A DNA stretch of 64,000 bases from Microlunatus phosphovorus NM-1 (GTDB lineage Bacteria > Actinomycetota > Actinomycetes > Propionibacteriales > Propionibacteriaceae): positions 1,488,001 to 1,552,000 of the forward strand of contig NC_015635.1 of NCBI RefSeq assembly GCF_000270245.1, in the 5' to 3' direction. Shown here piece by piece: positions 10,343 through 19,450 of this stretch. The notes below the pieces were generated by a model, which was not told where the DNA came from, did no database searches, and was given only the letters and a program-made list of their open reading frames with translations. Numbering within the stretch: the stretch's first letter is position 1; each line of letters starts with the position of its first letter. The translations under genes and the position numbers were made by a program.

Positions 10343-11827
10343 TCAGCGGACGACGGTTGCCTTGCCACCGGTCGAGACGACCTTGACCTTGCCGCTCTTG
10401 GTGATCTTGACCTTGGCCGACAACGCCGCCGCAAGATTGAGGCGCTGCCAGGAACCGGGCACCAGCGGATAGGCCGCGTGGGCAGCCGTCGTGTCCAGCG
10501 GATGGCCGGAGGCGATTTGCGTCTGAGCCAGGATCTGTCGGCGCTGGGACGCCGTCAAGGAGGGATAGGTGGTGCGCAGCAAGTTGTCCGCACCGGCCGG
10601 TACGGATGCGGCACGTTTGGTCGATGCAGTGGGCTGGAAACCGTAGCCGAGCCGCTCGGTGTAGACCCGCAGCGCGGACTGGCGGTTGGTGACGATCTGC
10701 GCGGTGCCGCCGGGGATCTTCGCACCGCCGTACGGGTTGTTGGCGTACGAGGTATCGGCCGCGATGCACTTCGACAGCGTCGAGATGTGCAGCACGGACT
10801 TGCACTGCTTGGTCAGATACGAGACGAGTTCCTTGCGGGCCGGCGTGAGCACCGCCTTGCGGAATTTGGCGTCAGACCAGCGGGCAGAGAGGGCGATCTC
10901 GCCGCTCATCCGGCCACTCACGATGTCCAGTGGATAGTGGACACCCAGCACGATGCGGTTGTTGGCCGCTTCCGAGGAGCGAGCCAGGATCTGTGGGGCC
11001 AGTTCCGGCAGCAGCGTGGCCAGGGTGATCCCGGCCTGGTACGCGGTCGCCGTGTGGCCGCTCGGATACGACCCGCCGGCGCAGAGCGCGGGCAGTCCGT
11101 ACAGCGGGTCGAGCGTGACGTCGGTCGTCGCGAACTCGTGAGTCGTGTCGACGGCTGCCGGCACCCGGGTGACCTTGAGGTTGCCGGCGGCATCGGCCCA
11201 GGGCCTGCCCTTGCGGTTGCTCGCAGCGGAGGAGCTGTTCACCGCGCTGGGCGCGCAGCCCCCGTCGTCGCCCGGTACGGGGGCGGCCTTCGGATCGGCA
11301 GGCAGGAAGGGCCGGGGATGGCTGTACGCGGACTTCGCAGCGGACGTGCCGACATAGGCGCCGGTGCTGCCCTTGGAGCTGTTGATCAACGCACTGGTGA
11401 GCGGCAGGGAACCGTCGATCCGGCCCTTGGCGTAGAAGATGCCGAGGTTCTTGCCGAGTCCGTCGGCGATCGAGATCGACTGGTCGTAGCCGCCGCCGTC
11501 GCTGGCGAGGTAGGCGGAGTTCTGCAGCGCCCGGAACTGCTGCGGACGAGTCGCATGCTGGTTGATCCAGCTGACCAGCTGGTCGTTGCGCTGGAGTGCT
11601 TTGGCATTGAGCACAGTGCCGTGCAGATCGTCGTTGCCGGACGGACGCCACAGGGCGTTGTAGCCGCTGAGGGCGGGCACGAGATCCGGCTTGGTCGTGT
11701 CGCTCGGAAAGGTGGATGCTGACGCGGTGGCTATCGGGGCGATGAGCCCGGTGATGCTGAGCAGGCTGGCACCAACCAGCAGCCCAGCTCGACGGCGACG
11801 GGTAGTCGTATGAGGCATGTTCGGCAT
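10343..11827 (-). CDS. Secreted PAP2-superfamily phosphatase (class A acid phosphatase-like)
   Basis: The 494-residue product has an Arg-rich N-terminus and a hydrophobic segment ending in ASAST, read as a signal peptide of about 38 residues. The three motifs of the PAP2/vanadium-haloperoxidase fold are visible: KSAYSHPRP (K-x6-RP), GGSYPSGHT, and NNRIVLGVHYPLD (R-x5-H-xxx-D). Members remove phosphate from small phosphomonoesters or lipid phosphates outside the cytoplasm. The C-terminal 150 residues are family-poor and end in a basic KVKITKSGKVKVV-type tail. It is transcribed convergently with the ABC operon and appears to be a single gene. Confidence 0.88.
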   Translation of the reverse strand: MPNMPHTTTRRRRAGLLVGASLLSITGLIAPIATASASTFPSDTTKPDLVPALSGYNALWRPSGNDDLHGTVLNAKALQRNDQLVSWINQHATRPQQFRALQNSAYLASDGGGYDQSISIADGLGKNLGIFYAKGRIDGSLPLTSALINSSKGSTGAYVGTSAAKSAYSHPRPFLPADPKAAPVPGDDGGCAPSAVNSSSAASNRKGRPWADAAGNLKVTRVPAAVDTTHEFATTDVTLDPLYGLPALCAGGSYPSGHTATAYQAGITLATLLPELAPQILARSSEAANNRIVLGVHYPLDIVSGRMSGEIALSARWSDAKFRKAVLTPARKELVSYLTKQCKSVLHISTLSKCIAADTSYANNPYGGAKIPGGTAQIVTNRQSALRVYTERLGYGFQPTASTKRAASVPAGADNLLRTTYPSLTASQRRQILAQTQIASGHPLDTTAAHAAYPLVPGSWQRLNLAAALSAKVKITKSGKVKVVSTGGKATVVR

Positions 11828-11919
11828 GCTGGCTTTGCCGGGTTGCCGGCGAGCGAACTTTGGGCGACTGTCGATCGGACGGTAGCCGTAGCCTCCCAGT
11901 GCTCCGAGCGACGAGGTTG

Positions 11920-12612
11920 TCAGCCGGTCAGCTTCGAGAGCACGGCCCGCTCGGCCGTGACCAGATAGTCCTCCAGCTCACGGATGGCCCCGTCCTCGTC
12001 ACCGGCCTCGATCAGCTCCAGCAGCGTGCGGTTGCGGGCCACGTACGGCTGGTGCAACTGCTGCACGTCGGGCAGCTGAAGGAATGCCAGCCGCAGCTCG
12101 GCAAGCAGCTTCTCGAACATCTCCGACAAATGGACGCTGCCGCAGGCGTCCATCAGGGCGCGGTGGAAAGCGATGTCGCAGGTCCCCACCTGCTGCCAGT
12201 CCGCGGACTCGATGGCGGCCATCGCGGTGTCGACGTTCTCGCGGAGCAGCCGCTGCGACCCTTGGTCGGCAAGGACCGCGCGAACGCCCAGTGGCTCGAC
12301 CAAGCGTCGGGTCAGATACATGGCCGAGATGTCCGTGGGTCCGAGTCTGCGGATGTGTACGCCGCGATAGGCGACATGTTCGACCAGCCGCTCGTGCGCA
12401 AGGAGCCTGAAGACCTCGCGCACGGTGTTCCGGGAGATGGAGAAGGACTCTGCCACCTCCTCCTCACGCAGCCGTGTCCCAGGGAGCAGTGCACCACTCG
12501 CAATCTGCGCGCGAACGACCGAGGCCGCGTGCTCGGCGGTGCTCAGCCGCGGGGGGAGTGCCGGCAGCACCCCTGGGCTGATCCCTCCATCGACCACAGA
12601 TCTCGTCGTCAT
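11920..12612 (-). CDS. GntR-family (FadR/FCD) transcriptional regulator of the pxp module
   Basis: Winged-helix regulator of about 230 residues, starting at ATG 12612 (MTTRSVVDGG). ATGs at 12624 and 12669 are possible longer starts. The GntR helix-turn-helix (ASGALLPGTRLREEEVAESF, then ISRNTVREVFRLLAHERLVE) covers roughly residues 38-90 and is followed by an all-helical FCD ligand-binding domain. It is divergent from the transporter-pxp-carboxylase operon, with about 170 bp between start codons, so control of that operon and of itself is likely. FCD-type regulators usually sense small organic acids; the effector here is unknown. Confidence 0.88.
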   Translation of the reverse strand: MTTRSVVDGGISPGVLPALPPRLSTAEHAASVVRAQIASGALLPGTRLREEEVAESFSISRNTVREVFRLLAHERLVEHVAYRGVHIRRLGPTDISAMYLTRRLVEPLGVRAVLADQGSQRLLRENVDTAMAAIESADWQQVGTCDIAFHRALMDACGSVHLSEMFEKLLAELRLAFLQLPDVQQLHQPYVARNRTLLELIEAGDEDGAIRELEDYLVTAERAVLSKLTG

Positions 12613-12669
12613 GCCGTTCCCCATCGTGCGATCCAGGCATCTCATGATGCGCGTCAATGCGTGCCTCAA

Positions 12670-12781
12670 ACCTACACCTCACCAAGAAGTTTCTTGAATT
12701 GATCTCTTGCTCAAGTGTTGAACAATCCGCTATCGTTCTTCCAACGGACGCACCCGACGTCCTCACAGGAAGGTTGCTGAC
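12670..12781. promoter_or_regulatory. Divergent control region between gntR and the MFS-pxp operon
   Basis: This is an AT-richer stretch than its surroundings. It contains the inverted repeat CTTGA (12693-12697) / TCAAG (12711-12715) and, inside it, CTTG-CT-CAAG, followed by TTGAACAA. These are candidate operator half-sites for the FadR-type regulator. A ribosome-binding site, GGAAGG, lies 7-8 nt before ATG 12782. Promoter boxes are not clear enough to place. Confidence 0.35.
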
Positions 12782-14110
12782 ATGCCAGAACCAAGTCCTC
12801 GTTCCTCGGACGACGTCACTCCGCCCGTCACCCCCTCGTCCACCCGCAAGGTCATCGTCGCCAGCCTCATCGGGACCTCCCTCGAGTGGTACGACTTCTT
12901 CATCTACGGCACCGCGGCTGCCCTGGTGTTCAACCAGCTGTTCTTCCCCGAGTTCGATCCGCTGATCGGCACCCTGCTCGCCTTCACCACCTTCGCGGTG
13001 GGATTCGTGGCCCGACCCCTCGGCGGGATCGTGTTCGGTCACTACGGTGACAAGATCGGCCGCAAGAACGTGCTCGTCGCGACCCTGCTGCTGATGGGGA
13101 TCTCGACGTTTCTGATCGGGGTGCTGCCGACGTACGCCACGATCGGCGTCTGGGCACCGATCCTGCTCGTCCTGCTGCGCTTCCTCCAGGGACTGGGCCT
13201 CGGCGGAGAATGGGGCGGCGCGGTGTTGATGACCATGGAGTCGGGAGACCCGAACCGACGTGGCCTGAACGCCAGCTGGCCACAGGTCGGCGTACCGATC
13301 GGTCTGCTGCTGGCCAACGGCGTGCTGTCGCTGATGGGCACGGTCACGTCGAACGAGGCCTTCCTGTCCTGGGGCTGGCGGGTGCCGTTCCTGCTCAGTG
13401 GGGTGCTGGTCGCGGTGGGCATGTGGATCCGGATGACCATCGCCGAGAGCCCGTTGTTCGCCGAGGTGGAACAAACCGACAGCAAGGCCGAGGCACCGAT
13501 TCTGGAGGTGCTGAGGAGCTATCCCAAGCAGGTGCTGCTCGCGATCGGCGCCCGGATCGGTGTCGATGTCGCGTTCTACACGTTCGTGCTGTTCATCACC
13601 ACGTACGTGGCGACCTATCTCGGCCTGCCGCGGCAGTACGCCCTCAACGCGGTGCTGATCGCAGCCGCCGTCCAGGTGGCGGCCATTCCGTTCTTCGGCC
13701 ATCTGTCGGACAAGATCGCCCGTCGCCCGGTCTATCTGGCCGGCGCCATCGGAGCGGCGGTCTGGGTCTTCGTCTTCTTCACCCTGCTCGACAGTGGTCA
13801 GTTCGGGCTGATCCTGCTGGCCGCGGTCATCGCGCTGATCTTCCATGCCGCGATGTATGGTCCCCAGGCCGCGTTCATCACCGAGATGTTCCCGACCAAG
13901 GTGCGCTACACCGGCGCTTCCATGGGCTATCAGCTGGCGGGCATCCTGGGCGGTGCCGTGGCGCCGATCATCTCGGTCGCTCTGCTGGACCGTTTCGACA
14001 CCTCGATCTTCGTGTCGGTGTACGCGGTTGCGATGCTTGCCGTCACGATCATCTGTGTGTTTGTCGCGCCGGAGACGTCCAAGCTCGATCTGCACGGCGC
14101 AGAGAAGTGA
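12782..14110 (+). CDS. MFS transporter, metabolite:H+ symporter (MHS) family
   Basis: A 442-residue membrane protein with about 12 hydrophobic segments. MHS-family marks are visible: GTSLEWYDFFIYGTAAAL near the N-terminus, RPLGGIVFGHYGDKIGRKN (motif A), LRFLQGLGLGGEWGGAV, and near the C-terminus MYGPQAAFITEMFPTKVRYT followed by GASMGYQ. MHS members import organic acids and zwitterions such as proline, betaine, citrate and shikimate. As first gene of an operon with pxpABC and a biotin carboxylase, it probably imports the substrate of that enzyme, for example 5-oxoproline or a related lactam; this is inference from context. Confidence 0.92.
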   Translation: MPEPSPRSSDDVTPPVTPSSTRKVIVASLIGTSLEWYDFFIYGTAAALVFNQLFFPEFDPLIGTLLAFTTFAVGFVARPLGGIVFGHYGDKIGRKNVLVATLLLMGISTFLIGVLPTYATIGVWAPILLVLLRFLQGLGLGGEWGGAVLMTMESGDPNRRGLNASWPQVGVPIGLLLANGVLSLMGTVTSNEAFLSWGWRVPFLLSGVLVAVGMWIRMTIAESPLFAEVEQTDSKAEAPILEVLRSYPKQVLLAIGARIGVDVAFYTFVLFITTYVATYLGLPRQYALNAVLIAAAVQVAAIPFFGHLSDKIARRPVYLAGAIGAAVWVFVFFTLLDSGQFGLILLAAVIALIFHAAMYGPQAAFITEMFPTKVRYTGASMGYQLAGILGGAVAPIISVALLDRFDTSIFVSVYAVAMLAVTIICVFVAPETSKLDLHGAEK

Positions 14111-14146
14111 CCTGGGCACGTAGTCAGCGACCGGAAAGGTAGGCCA

Positions 14147-14932
14147 ATGAGCACAGCTGAACCGATGGGCGCAGGGCGCATCGACCTGAACAGCGACCTC
14201 GGCGAGGGGTTCGGGACCTGGCGCCTCGGTGACGACGATGCGCTCCTCGAGCTGGTCACCAGCGCCAATGTCGCCTGCGGGTTTCATGCCGGCGACCCGG
14301 ACATCCTCCGGCGGGTCTGTGATCGGGCCGCCGAGCGCGGGGTGGTGGTCGGCGCCCAAGTGAGCTACCACGATCTGGCCGGCTTCGGCCGGCGGCCGAT
14401 GGACGTGCCGGCCGACACGTTGACCAACGATGTGATCTATCAGATCGCGGCCTTGGATGGCTTCGCCCGGATCGCGGGCACTCGGGTCGGCTACGTCAAA
14501 CCGCACGGTGCCTTGTACAACCGGATTGTCCGCGACGAGGTCCAGGCCGCGGCCGTGGTAGCTGCGGTGACCACGTACGACGCCTCACTGCCGGTGCTCG
14601 GGCTACCGGGTTCGGCCTGGTTGCGCCTGGCAGCGGAGGCGGGGCTCGGGACGGTTCGCGAGGCGTTCGCCGACCGCGGCTACACCTCGGAGGGGACGCT
14701 GGTGCCGCGGTCGGAGCCGGGCGCCTTGGTCACCGACATCGATGAGGTGGCCCGCAGGGTGGTGCAGCTGGCGACCAAGGGCACGATCCATTCGGTGGCC
14801 GGCACCGAGGTGTCTGTCGCGGCGCAGTCGATCTGCGTCCATGGCGACTCTCCGGGCGCGGTCGCGATGGCCACGGCGGTCCGCTTGGCGCTGCACGATG
14901 CCGGCGTCACCATCGCGCCTTTCGTGGCATGA
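14147..14932 (+). CDS. pxpA: PxpA, LamB/YcsF-family subunit of 5-oxoprolinase
   Basis: The 261-residue product shows the LamB/YcsF signature from its start: IDLNSDLGEGFGTWRLGDD, then ANVACGFHAGDP, VGAQVSYHDLAGFGRR and GYVKPHGALYN. The DLGE acid cluster and the two His-containing motifs fit a metal-assisted amidohydrolase-like fold. In Bacillus and E. coli, PxpA with PxpB and PxpC forms an ATP-dependent 5-oxoprolinase that opens 5-oxoproline to glutamate. GGTAGG precedes the start, and the stop overlaps the pxpB start (ATGA). Confidence 0.92.
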   Translation: MSTAEPMGAGRIDLNSDLGEGFGTWRLGDDDALLELVTSANVACGFHAGDPDILRRVCDRAAERGVVVGAQVSYHDLAGFGRRPMDVPADTLTNDVIYQIAALDGFARIAGTRVGYVKPHGALYNRIVRDEVQAAAVVAAVTTYDASLPVLGLPGSAWLRLAAEAGLGTVREAFADRGYTSEGTLVPRSEPGALVTDIDEVARRVVQLATKGTIHSVAGTEVSVAAQSICVHGDSPGAVAMATAVRLALHDAGVTIAPFVA

Positions 14933-15582
14933 GCACTCCCGTTGTGAGCATGAGCGATGTAGCGGAGGTCCGTTGGGCGGGGGACCGTGCACTGTTGATC
15001 TGCCCGACCGGTCACGACGGCCTGCTCGACGTCGTGGAACGACTCCGGGACGCCGCCCTGCCAGGGGTCGAGGACATTCTGCCGGCCGCCGAGACCGTAC
15101 TGCTGACGCTGCGAGACGGCAGTGAGCAGGGCGTGGTCGAGTCCGAGGTGCGCAAGGCCCTGTCAGGAACGGCGTCCGAGCGGGCCATCACGGCTGAGAG
15201 GGCCGAGGAAGTGGTCATTCCGGTGCGGTATGACGGCGAGGACCTCGCCGACGTGGCGGCGATCCTCGGCACCACCGTCGAGGACGTGATCGCCGAGCAC
15301 ACCAGCCGGACCTGGCGCTGCCGGTTCATCGGGTTCACCGCTGGTTTCGGCTACCTGGAGTCAGACCGCGGCGGTCTGGTGGTGCCGCGTCGTCGCCAGT
15401 CGAGGACGGCCGTGCCGGCCGGCGCCGTGGCACTCGCCGACGGCTTCAGTGCGGTCTATCCGCGGCGGGCTCCGGGCGGCTGGCAGCTGATCGGCACCAC
15501 CGAGTTGACCATGTTCGACCTGAGCCGACCACGACCTGCGTTGCTGACCGCAGGCACCCGAGTCCGTTTCGTCCGCTCATGA
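14929..15582 (+). CDS. pxpB: PxpB (KipI/AHS1 family) subunit of 5-oxoprolinase
   Basis: The 217-residue protein has the KipI/AHS1 layout: a variable N-terminus, VVIPVRYDGEDLADVAAILG in the middle, then GFTAGFGYLES and YPRRAPGGWQLIG. AHS1 and AHS2 domains also form the carboxyltransferase half of urea carboxylase, which matters because a biotin carboxylase/BCCP gene closes this operon. It overlaps pxpA and pxpC by 4 nt at each end. An internal ATG at 14950 is an alternative start. Confidence 0.9.
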   Translation: MSTPVVSMSDVAEVRWAGDRALLICPTGHDGLLDVVERLRDAALPGVEDILPAAETVLLTLRDGSEQGVVESEVRKALSGTASERAITAERAEEVVIPVRYDGEDLADVAAILGTTVEDVIAEHTSRTWRCRFIGFTAGFGYLESDRGGLVVPRRRQSRTAVPAGAVALADGFSAVYPRRAPGGWQLIGTTELTMFDLSRPRPALLTAGTRVRFVRS

Positions 15583-16586
15583 GCGGCGCCTTGCGGATCT
15601 TGGCGCCAGGGCCGAGCGCGACGATCCAAGATCTAGGACGGCCGGGCTGGTTCTCGGCCGGGGTCGGAGTGTCCGGTGCTGCTGACACCGACTCGCTGCG
15701 GCTGGCCAATCGGTTGGTCGGGAACGACGAAGGGGCAGCCGGCATCGAATGCGTACTCGGCGGACTGCAGGTCGAGGCAATCGAGGTGGTCACGCTCGCC
15801 GTCACCGGCGCACCGGCGCCGATCACCGTCGACGGAATCCCGGTTGATCATGCTTCGGTCGTCCGGCTGGAGTCGGGTCAACGTCTTGCGTTGGGCCTCG
15901 CGGCGACAGGACTCCGGGTATACCTGGCCGTTCGTGGCGGGCTGGCGGTCGAGCCGGTGCTCGGCTCTCGAAGCCGGGACACCTTGGCAGGCTTGGGACC
16001 TGAGCCGCTGACGGCGGGTGACGAACTGCCGGTCGGACCGGAGCCGATCGGCTCGCCACTCACCGGGATCGCACCACTGACGCCGATGACCAATGACCCC
16101 GTCGTCGTCCGGGTCCAGCTCGGTCCCCGAGCCGACTGGTTCGCCCAGCCCGAGGATCTCTTCGTCGGGGGCTGGTCGCTCACCGATCGGCTTGATCGGA
16201 TTGGGGCCAGGCTGGCCCGCCCGGGGTGGGATGGCGGGAAGGATGGACAGCAGGGCTGTCCAGCGCTCACCCGTCGGGACAGCCGTGAGCTGCCGACCGA
16301 GGGAATGCCGCTCGGCGCCATTCAGGTGCCGCCCAGCGGTGAACCGGTGGTCTTCCTCGCTGACCACCCGATCACCGGCGGCTATCCGGTGATCGGCGTG
16401 GTCCTTGGTGCCGATATTCCCTTGGTGGCTCAGGCCCGGCCCGGCCAGCAGTTGATCTTCGTCCCCGAACAACCACGAGCGAGTGCCGTACGGCTGGCAG
16501 ACCTGCAGATCACGTTGCGCGGGCGACCCAGCGCCACCGAGACAGCCGCAGTCATCGCTGCTCTGACGATGCTGACCCATCCCTGA
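15579..16586 (+). CDS. pxpC: PxpC (KipA/AHS2 family) subunit of 5-oxoprolinase
   Basis: The 335-residue product matches biotin-dependent carboxyltransferase AHS2 proteins: [20 protein letters not shown], then [39 protein letters not shown]-type residues in the middle ([13 protein letters not shown]), and [20 protein letters not shown]. With PxpB it should form the heteromer corresponding to the urea-carboxylase carboxyltransferase domain. It ends 10 nt before the biotin carboxylase gene. Confidence 0.91.
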   Translation: MSGALRILAPGPSATIQDLGRPGWFSAGVGVSGAADTDSLRLANRLVGNDEGAAGIECVLGGLQVEAIEVVTLAVTGAPAPITVDGIPVDHASVVRLESGQRLALGLAATGLRVYLAVRGGLAVEPVLGSRSRDTLAGLGPEPLTAGDELPVGPEPIGSPLTGIAPLTPMTNDPVVVRVQLGPRADWFAQPEDLFVGGWSLTDRLDRIGARLARPGWDGGKDGQQGCPALTRRDSRELPTEGMPLGAIQVPPSGEPVVFLADHPITGGYPVIGVVLGADIPLVAQARPGQQLIFVPEQPRASAVRLADLQITLRGRPSATETAAVIAALTMLTHP

Positions 16587-16596
16587 AAGGCAAACC

Positions 16597-18450
16597 ATGG
16601 AACGCAGGATCTCGAAGGTCTTGATCGCCAACCGCGGCGAGATCGCCGTCCGGGTCGTTCGCGCGGCCCGGGACGCGGGCCTCGGCAGCGTGGCCGTGTA
16701 CGCGGAGCCTGATGTCGACGCCCTGTTCGTCCAACTGGCCGACGAGGCGTTCGCGCTCGGCGGGCAGACGGCTGCCGAATCCTATCTCGACATCGACAAG
16801 CTGCTTGCCGCCGCCGCCCGATCCGGAGCCGACGCGGTACATCCCGGCTACGGCTTCCTGTCCGAGAACGCGGACTTCGCCCAAGCGGTGATCGACGCGG
16901 GGCTGATCTGGATCGGCCCGTCCCCACAGGCGATTCGCGACCTCGGCGACAAGGTCACCGCCCGGCATATCGCCCAGCGTGCGAACGCCCCGATGGCGGC
17001 CGGCACCAAGGATCCGGTCGCCGACGCCGACGAGGTGCTCGCGTTCGCTCGGACGTACGGGCTGCCGGTGGCGATCAAGGCCGCGTACGGCGGTGGTGGT
17101 CGCGGCATGAAGGTCGCACACACGCTGGAGGAGATCCCCGACCTCTTCGCCTCCGCCACCCGGGAGGCGGTCGCCGCGTTCGGCCGCGGTGAGTGTTTTG
17201 TCGAGCAGTATCTGGATCGGGCTCGGCACGTCGAGGCCCAGGTGCTCGCCGACCAGCACGGCACGGTGATCGTCGTCGGCACCCGCGACTGCTCGTTGCA
17301 ACGACGGTTCCAGAAGCTGGTCGAGGAAGCGCCCGCCCCCTTCCTCAGCGAGGCGCAGCGGAGCCAGATCCACGAGTCGGCCAAGGCGATCTGCCGGGAG
17401 GCCGGCTATCACGGCGCCGGCACGGTGGAGTACCTGGTGCAGCGCGACACCGTGTCCTTCCTGGAGGTGAACACCCGGCTGCAGGTCGAGCATCCGGTGA
17501 GCGAGGAGACCGCCGGTATCGATCTGGTGCGCCAGCAGTTCGCCATCGCGAACAGTGAGCGACTGTCGATCACCGAGGACCCCATCCCGCGCGGTCACGC
17601 TTTCGAGTTCCGGATCAACGGCGAGGATCCGGGCCGCAACTTCCTCCCCGGACCGGGCCGGATCGAGACCTACCGGGAGCCCGGCGGACCTGGTGTCCGG
17701 GTCGACTCGGGAGTCGTGCCCGGCAGCGTCATCGGCGGCCAGTTCGACTCCCTGATCGCCAAGCTGATCGTCACCGGCGAGGACCGTACGCAGGCATTGG
17801 AGCGATCACGCCGCGCCTTGGCGGAGTTCACCATCGACGGCCTGGCGACCGTGCTGCCGTTCCACCGGCACATCGTCGAGCACCCAGCCTTCCTCGGCGG
17901 CGTCGGTGAAGGCGGCGTCGGTGAAGGCGGCGTCGGTGAAGGCTGCGTCGACGGAGGCGGCGCCGATGACGCCGGGGTGGAGTCGTTCGGCGTCCACACC
18001 CGGTGGATCGAAACCGAGTGGGACAACCCCATCCCGCCGTACGCGAACTCCGGCCCGGTCGCCCAGGGTGGGGACACTCCGGTACAGAACCTCACCATCG
18101 AGGTGGACGGCCGGCGCGTCGAAGTATCTGTCCGCGGGGCCCTGACCGGGCCGGCAGCGGTGCCGACGGATCGACTACGCCAGCCGGCGCCAGGTCCCGC
18201 GGGCGCGCCGACTCCCGTGGTGCGCGACGACGCGGTGGTGGCTCCGATGCAGGGCACCGTGGTCACAGTCGCGGTGCAGGAAGGCCAGCAGGTCGTCGCC
18301 GGAGACCTGGTCGCCGTGCTGGAGGCGATGAAGATGGAGAACCCGATCACCGCCCCGCGACCCGGCACGGTCCGCGACATCGCCGTGGCCGTCGGCGACG
18401 CGGTGAGTCAGGGCGCACCCCTGCTGCACATCAGCCCTCACGAGAAGTAG
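16597..18450 (+). CDS. Biotin carboxylase-BCCP fusion (AccC/AccA3-like) of the pxp operon
   Basis: A 617-residue protein with an N-terminal biotin carboxylase ([23 protein letters not shown]-grasp glycine loop GGGGRGMK at 165-172; [16 protein letters not shown]) and a C-terminal biotin carrier domain whose EAMKMEN motif places biotin on Lys579. It would carboxylate biotin with ATP and bicarbonate. No conventional acyl-CoA carboxyltransferase gene is nearby, so PxpB/PxpC are the obvious partners, giving a split urea-carboxylase-like enzyme (inference). Three exact 15-bp repeats plus a degenerate one (17896-17955) insert a Gly-rich run between HPAF and the conserved [13 protein letters not shown] role in ordinary acetyl- or propionyl-CoA carboxylation remains possible. 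Confidence 0.88.
   Translation: MERRISKVLIANRGEIAVRVVRAARDAGLGSVAVYAEPDVDALFVQLADEAFALGGQTAAESYLDIDKLLAAAARSGADAVHPGYGFLSENADFAQAVIDAGLIWIGPSPQAIRDLGDKVTARHIAQRANAPMAAGTKDPVADADEVLAFARTYGLPVAIKAAYGGGGRGMKVAHTLEEIPDLFASATREAVAAFGRGECFVEQYLDRARHVEAQVLADQHGTVIVVGTRDCSLQRRFQKLVEEAPAPFLSEAQRSQIHESAKAICREAGYHGAGTVEYLVQRDTVSFLEVNTRLQVEHPVSEETAGIDLVRQQFAIANSERLSITEDPIPRGHAFEFRINGEDPGRNFLPGPGRIETYREPGGPGVRVDSGVVPGSVIGGQFDSLIAKLIVTGEDRTQALERSRRALAEFTIDGLATVLPFHRHIVEHPAFLGGVGEGGVGEGGVGEGCVDGGGADDAGVESFGVHTRWIETEWDNPIPPYANSGPVAQGGDTPVQNLTIEVDGRRVEVSVRGALTGPAAVPTDRLRQPAPGPAGAPTPVVRDDAVVAPMQGTVVTVAVQEGQQVVAGDLVAVLEAMKMENPITAPRPGTVRDIAVAVGDAVSQGAPLLHISPHEK
17896..17955 (+). repeat. 15-bp coding tandem repeat in the biotin carboxylase gene
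   Basis: GGCGGCGTCGGTGAA occurs three times without change at 17896-17910, 17911-17925 and 17926-17940. A fourth, degenerate copy covers 17941-17955. It encodes G-G-V-G-E repeats and keeps the frame, so copy number can vary without breaking the protein. Confidence 0.95.
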
Positions 18451-18456
18451 CCAACG

Positions 18457-18485
18457 GGCCTAGTCAGGCCGATTTTGGCCCCAGA
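18457..18485. terminator. Candidate bidirectional terminator between convergent genes
   Basis: GGCCT-AGTC-AGGCC forms a 5-bp stem with a 4-nt loop at 18457-18470 and is followed by GATTTTGG. A second short GGCC-GATTTT-GGCC repeat overlaps it. The position, between the carboxylase stop and the stop of the oppositely oriented dehydrogenase gene, suits a terminator. The stem is short, so confidence is limited. Confidence 0.4.
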
Positions 18486-18487
18486 AA

Positions 18488-19450
18488 CTACTTCTCGATG
18501 GGTGTCGGCGGCTGCGTACCGGCGAGAACCGCGAGCGCGTTGTCGGCCGCCAGGTTGGCCATCGCCGTGCGGGTCTCAACGGTCGCCGAGCCGAGGTGCG
18601 GCAGCAACGCAACGTTGTCCAGCTCCAGCAGCCCGGGGTGCACCTGAGGCTCGTGCTCGTAGACATCCAGTCCGGCGCCGGCGATCTGACCGTCCCGGAG
18701 GGCGTCCGCCAACGCTGCTTCATCCACGATCGGACCGCGTGCGGTGTTCACCAGGTACGCCGAATCGCGCATCGCGGCAAACTGTTCCGCACCGATCAGG
18801 TGGTGGGTGGCCGGACTGTACGGGCAGTGCAACGAGACCACGTCGGCGGTGGCCAGCAGCTCGTCCAACTCGACCCGGCGGGCACCGAGCTCGGCGGCCA
18901 CTTCCGGCGCCAGCTCACTGCGTGACTGATAGATCACGTCCATGCCGAAGGCCCGGGCCCGGCGAGCGGTTGCCTGCCCGATCCCGCCCATGCCGACGAC
19001 GCCGAGAGTCTTGCCCTGCAGGCCGCTGCCGAGCAGATAGAACATGCCCCACTTCCACGGCTGGCCGGAGCGGATGACCCGCTCGCCCTCACCGGTCCGC
19101 CGGGTCGCCATCAGAATCAACGCGAAGGCGACATCGGCGGTTGCCTCGGTCAAGACGCCCGGCGTGTTAGTGGCGATGATGCCCCGTGCGGTGCACGCCG
19201 GCACATCGACGTTGTCGTACCCGACCGCGACGTTGGCGACCACCTTCAGCTGCGGTCCGGCCGCGTTCAACAGCTCCGCATCGACCCGCTCGGTGAGCAA
19301 GGTCAGCAACGCGTCGGCACCGGCCACGCGGGCCAGCAGCTCCTCGCGGCTGATTGCCTCGGCCGCCGACCACGCGTCGACCTCATGCTCGGCGCGCAGC
19401 CGTTCGACGGCGACCTCCGGGATCCGGCCGGTGACGACGATCTTGCTCAT
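18488..19450 (-). CDS. D-2-hydroxyacid dehydrogenase (glyoxylate/hydroxypyruvate reductase-like)
   Basis: The 320-residue protein starts MSKIVVTGRIPEVAVERLR. It has the NAD(P)-binding loop GVVGMGGIGQATARRA and the catalytic pattern of the D-isomer-specific family: VNTARGPIVDEAAL (Arg), GAGLDVYEHEP (Glu) and LLPHLGSA (His). Members reduce 2-oxoacids such as glyoxylate, hydroxypyruvate or 2-ketogluconate. It overlaps the upstream aminotransferase gene by ATGA, so the pair probably act in one amino-acid/keto-acid route: transamination to a 2-oxoacid, then reduction. The substrate is not determinable from sequence. Confidence 0.9.
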   Translation of the reverse strand: MSKIVVTGRIPEVAVERLRAEHEVDAWSAAEAISREELLARVAGADALLTLLTERVDAELLNAAGPQLKVVANVAVGYDNVDVPACTARGIIATNTPGVLTEATADVAFALILMATRRTGEGERVIRSGQPWKWGMFYLLGSGLQGKTLGVVGMGGIGQATARRARAFGMDVIYQSRSELAPEVAAELGARRVELDELLATADVVSLHCPYSPATHHLIGAEQFAAMRDSAYLVNTARGPIVDEAALADALRDGQIAGAGLDVYEHEPQVHPGLLELDNVALLPHLGSATVETRTAMANLAADNALAVLAGTQPPTPIEK

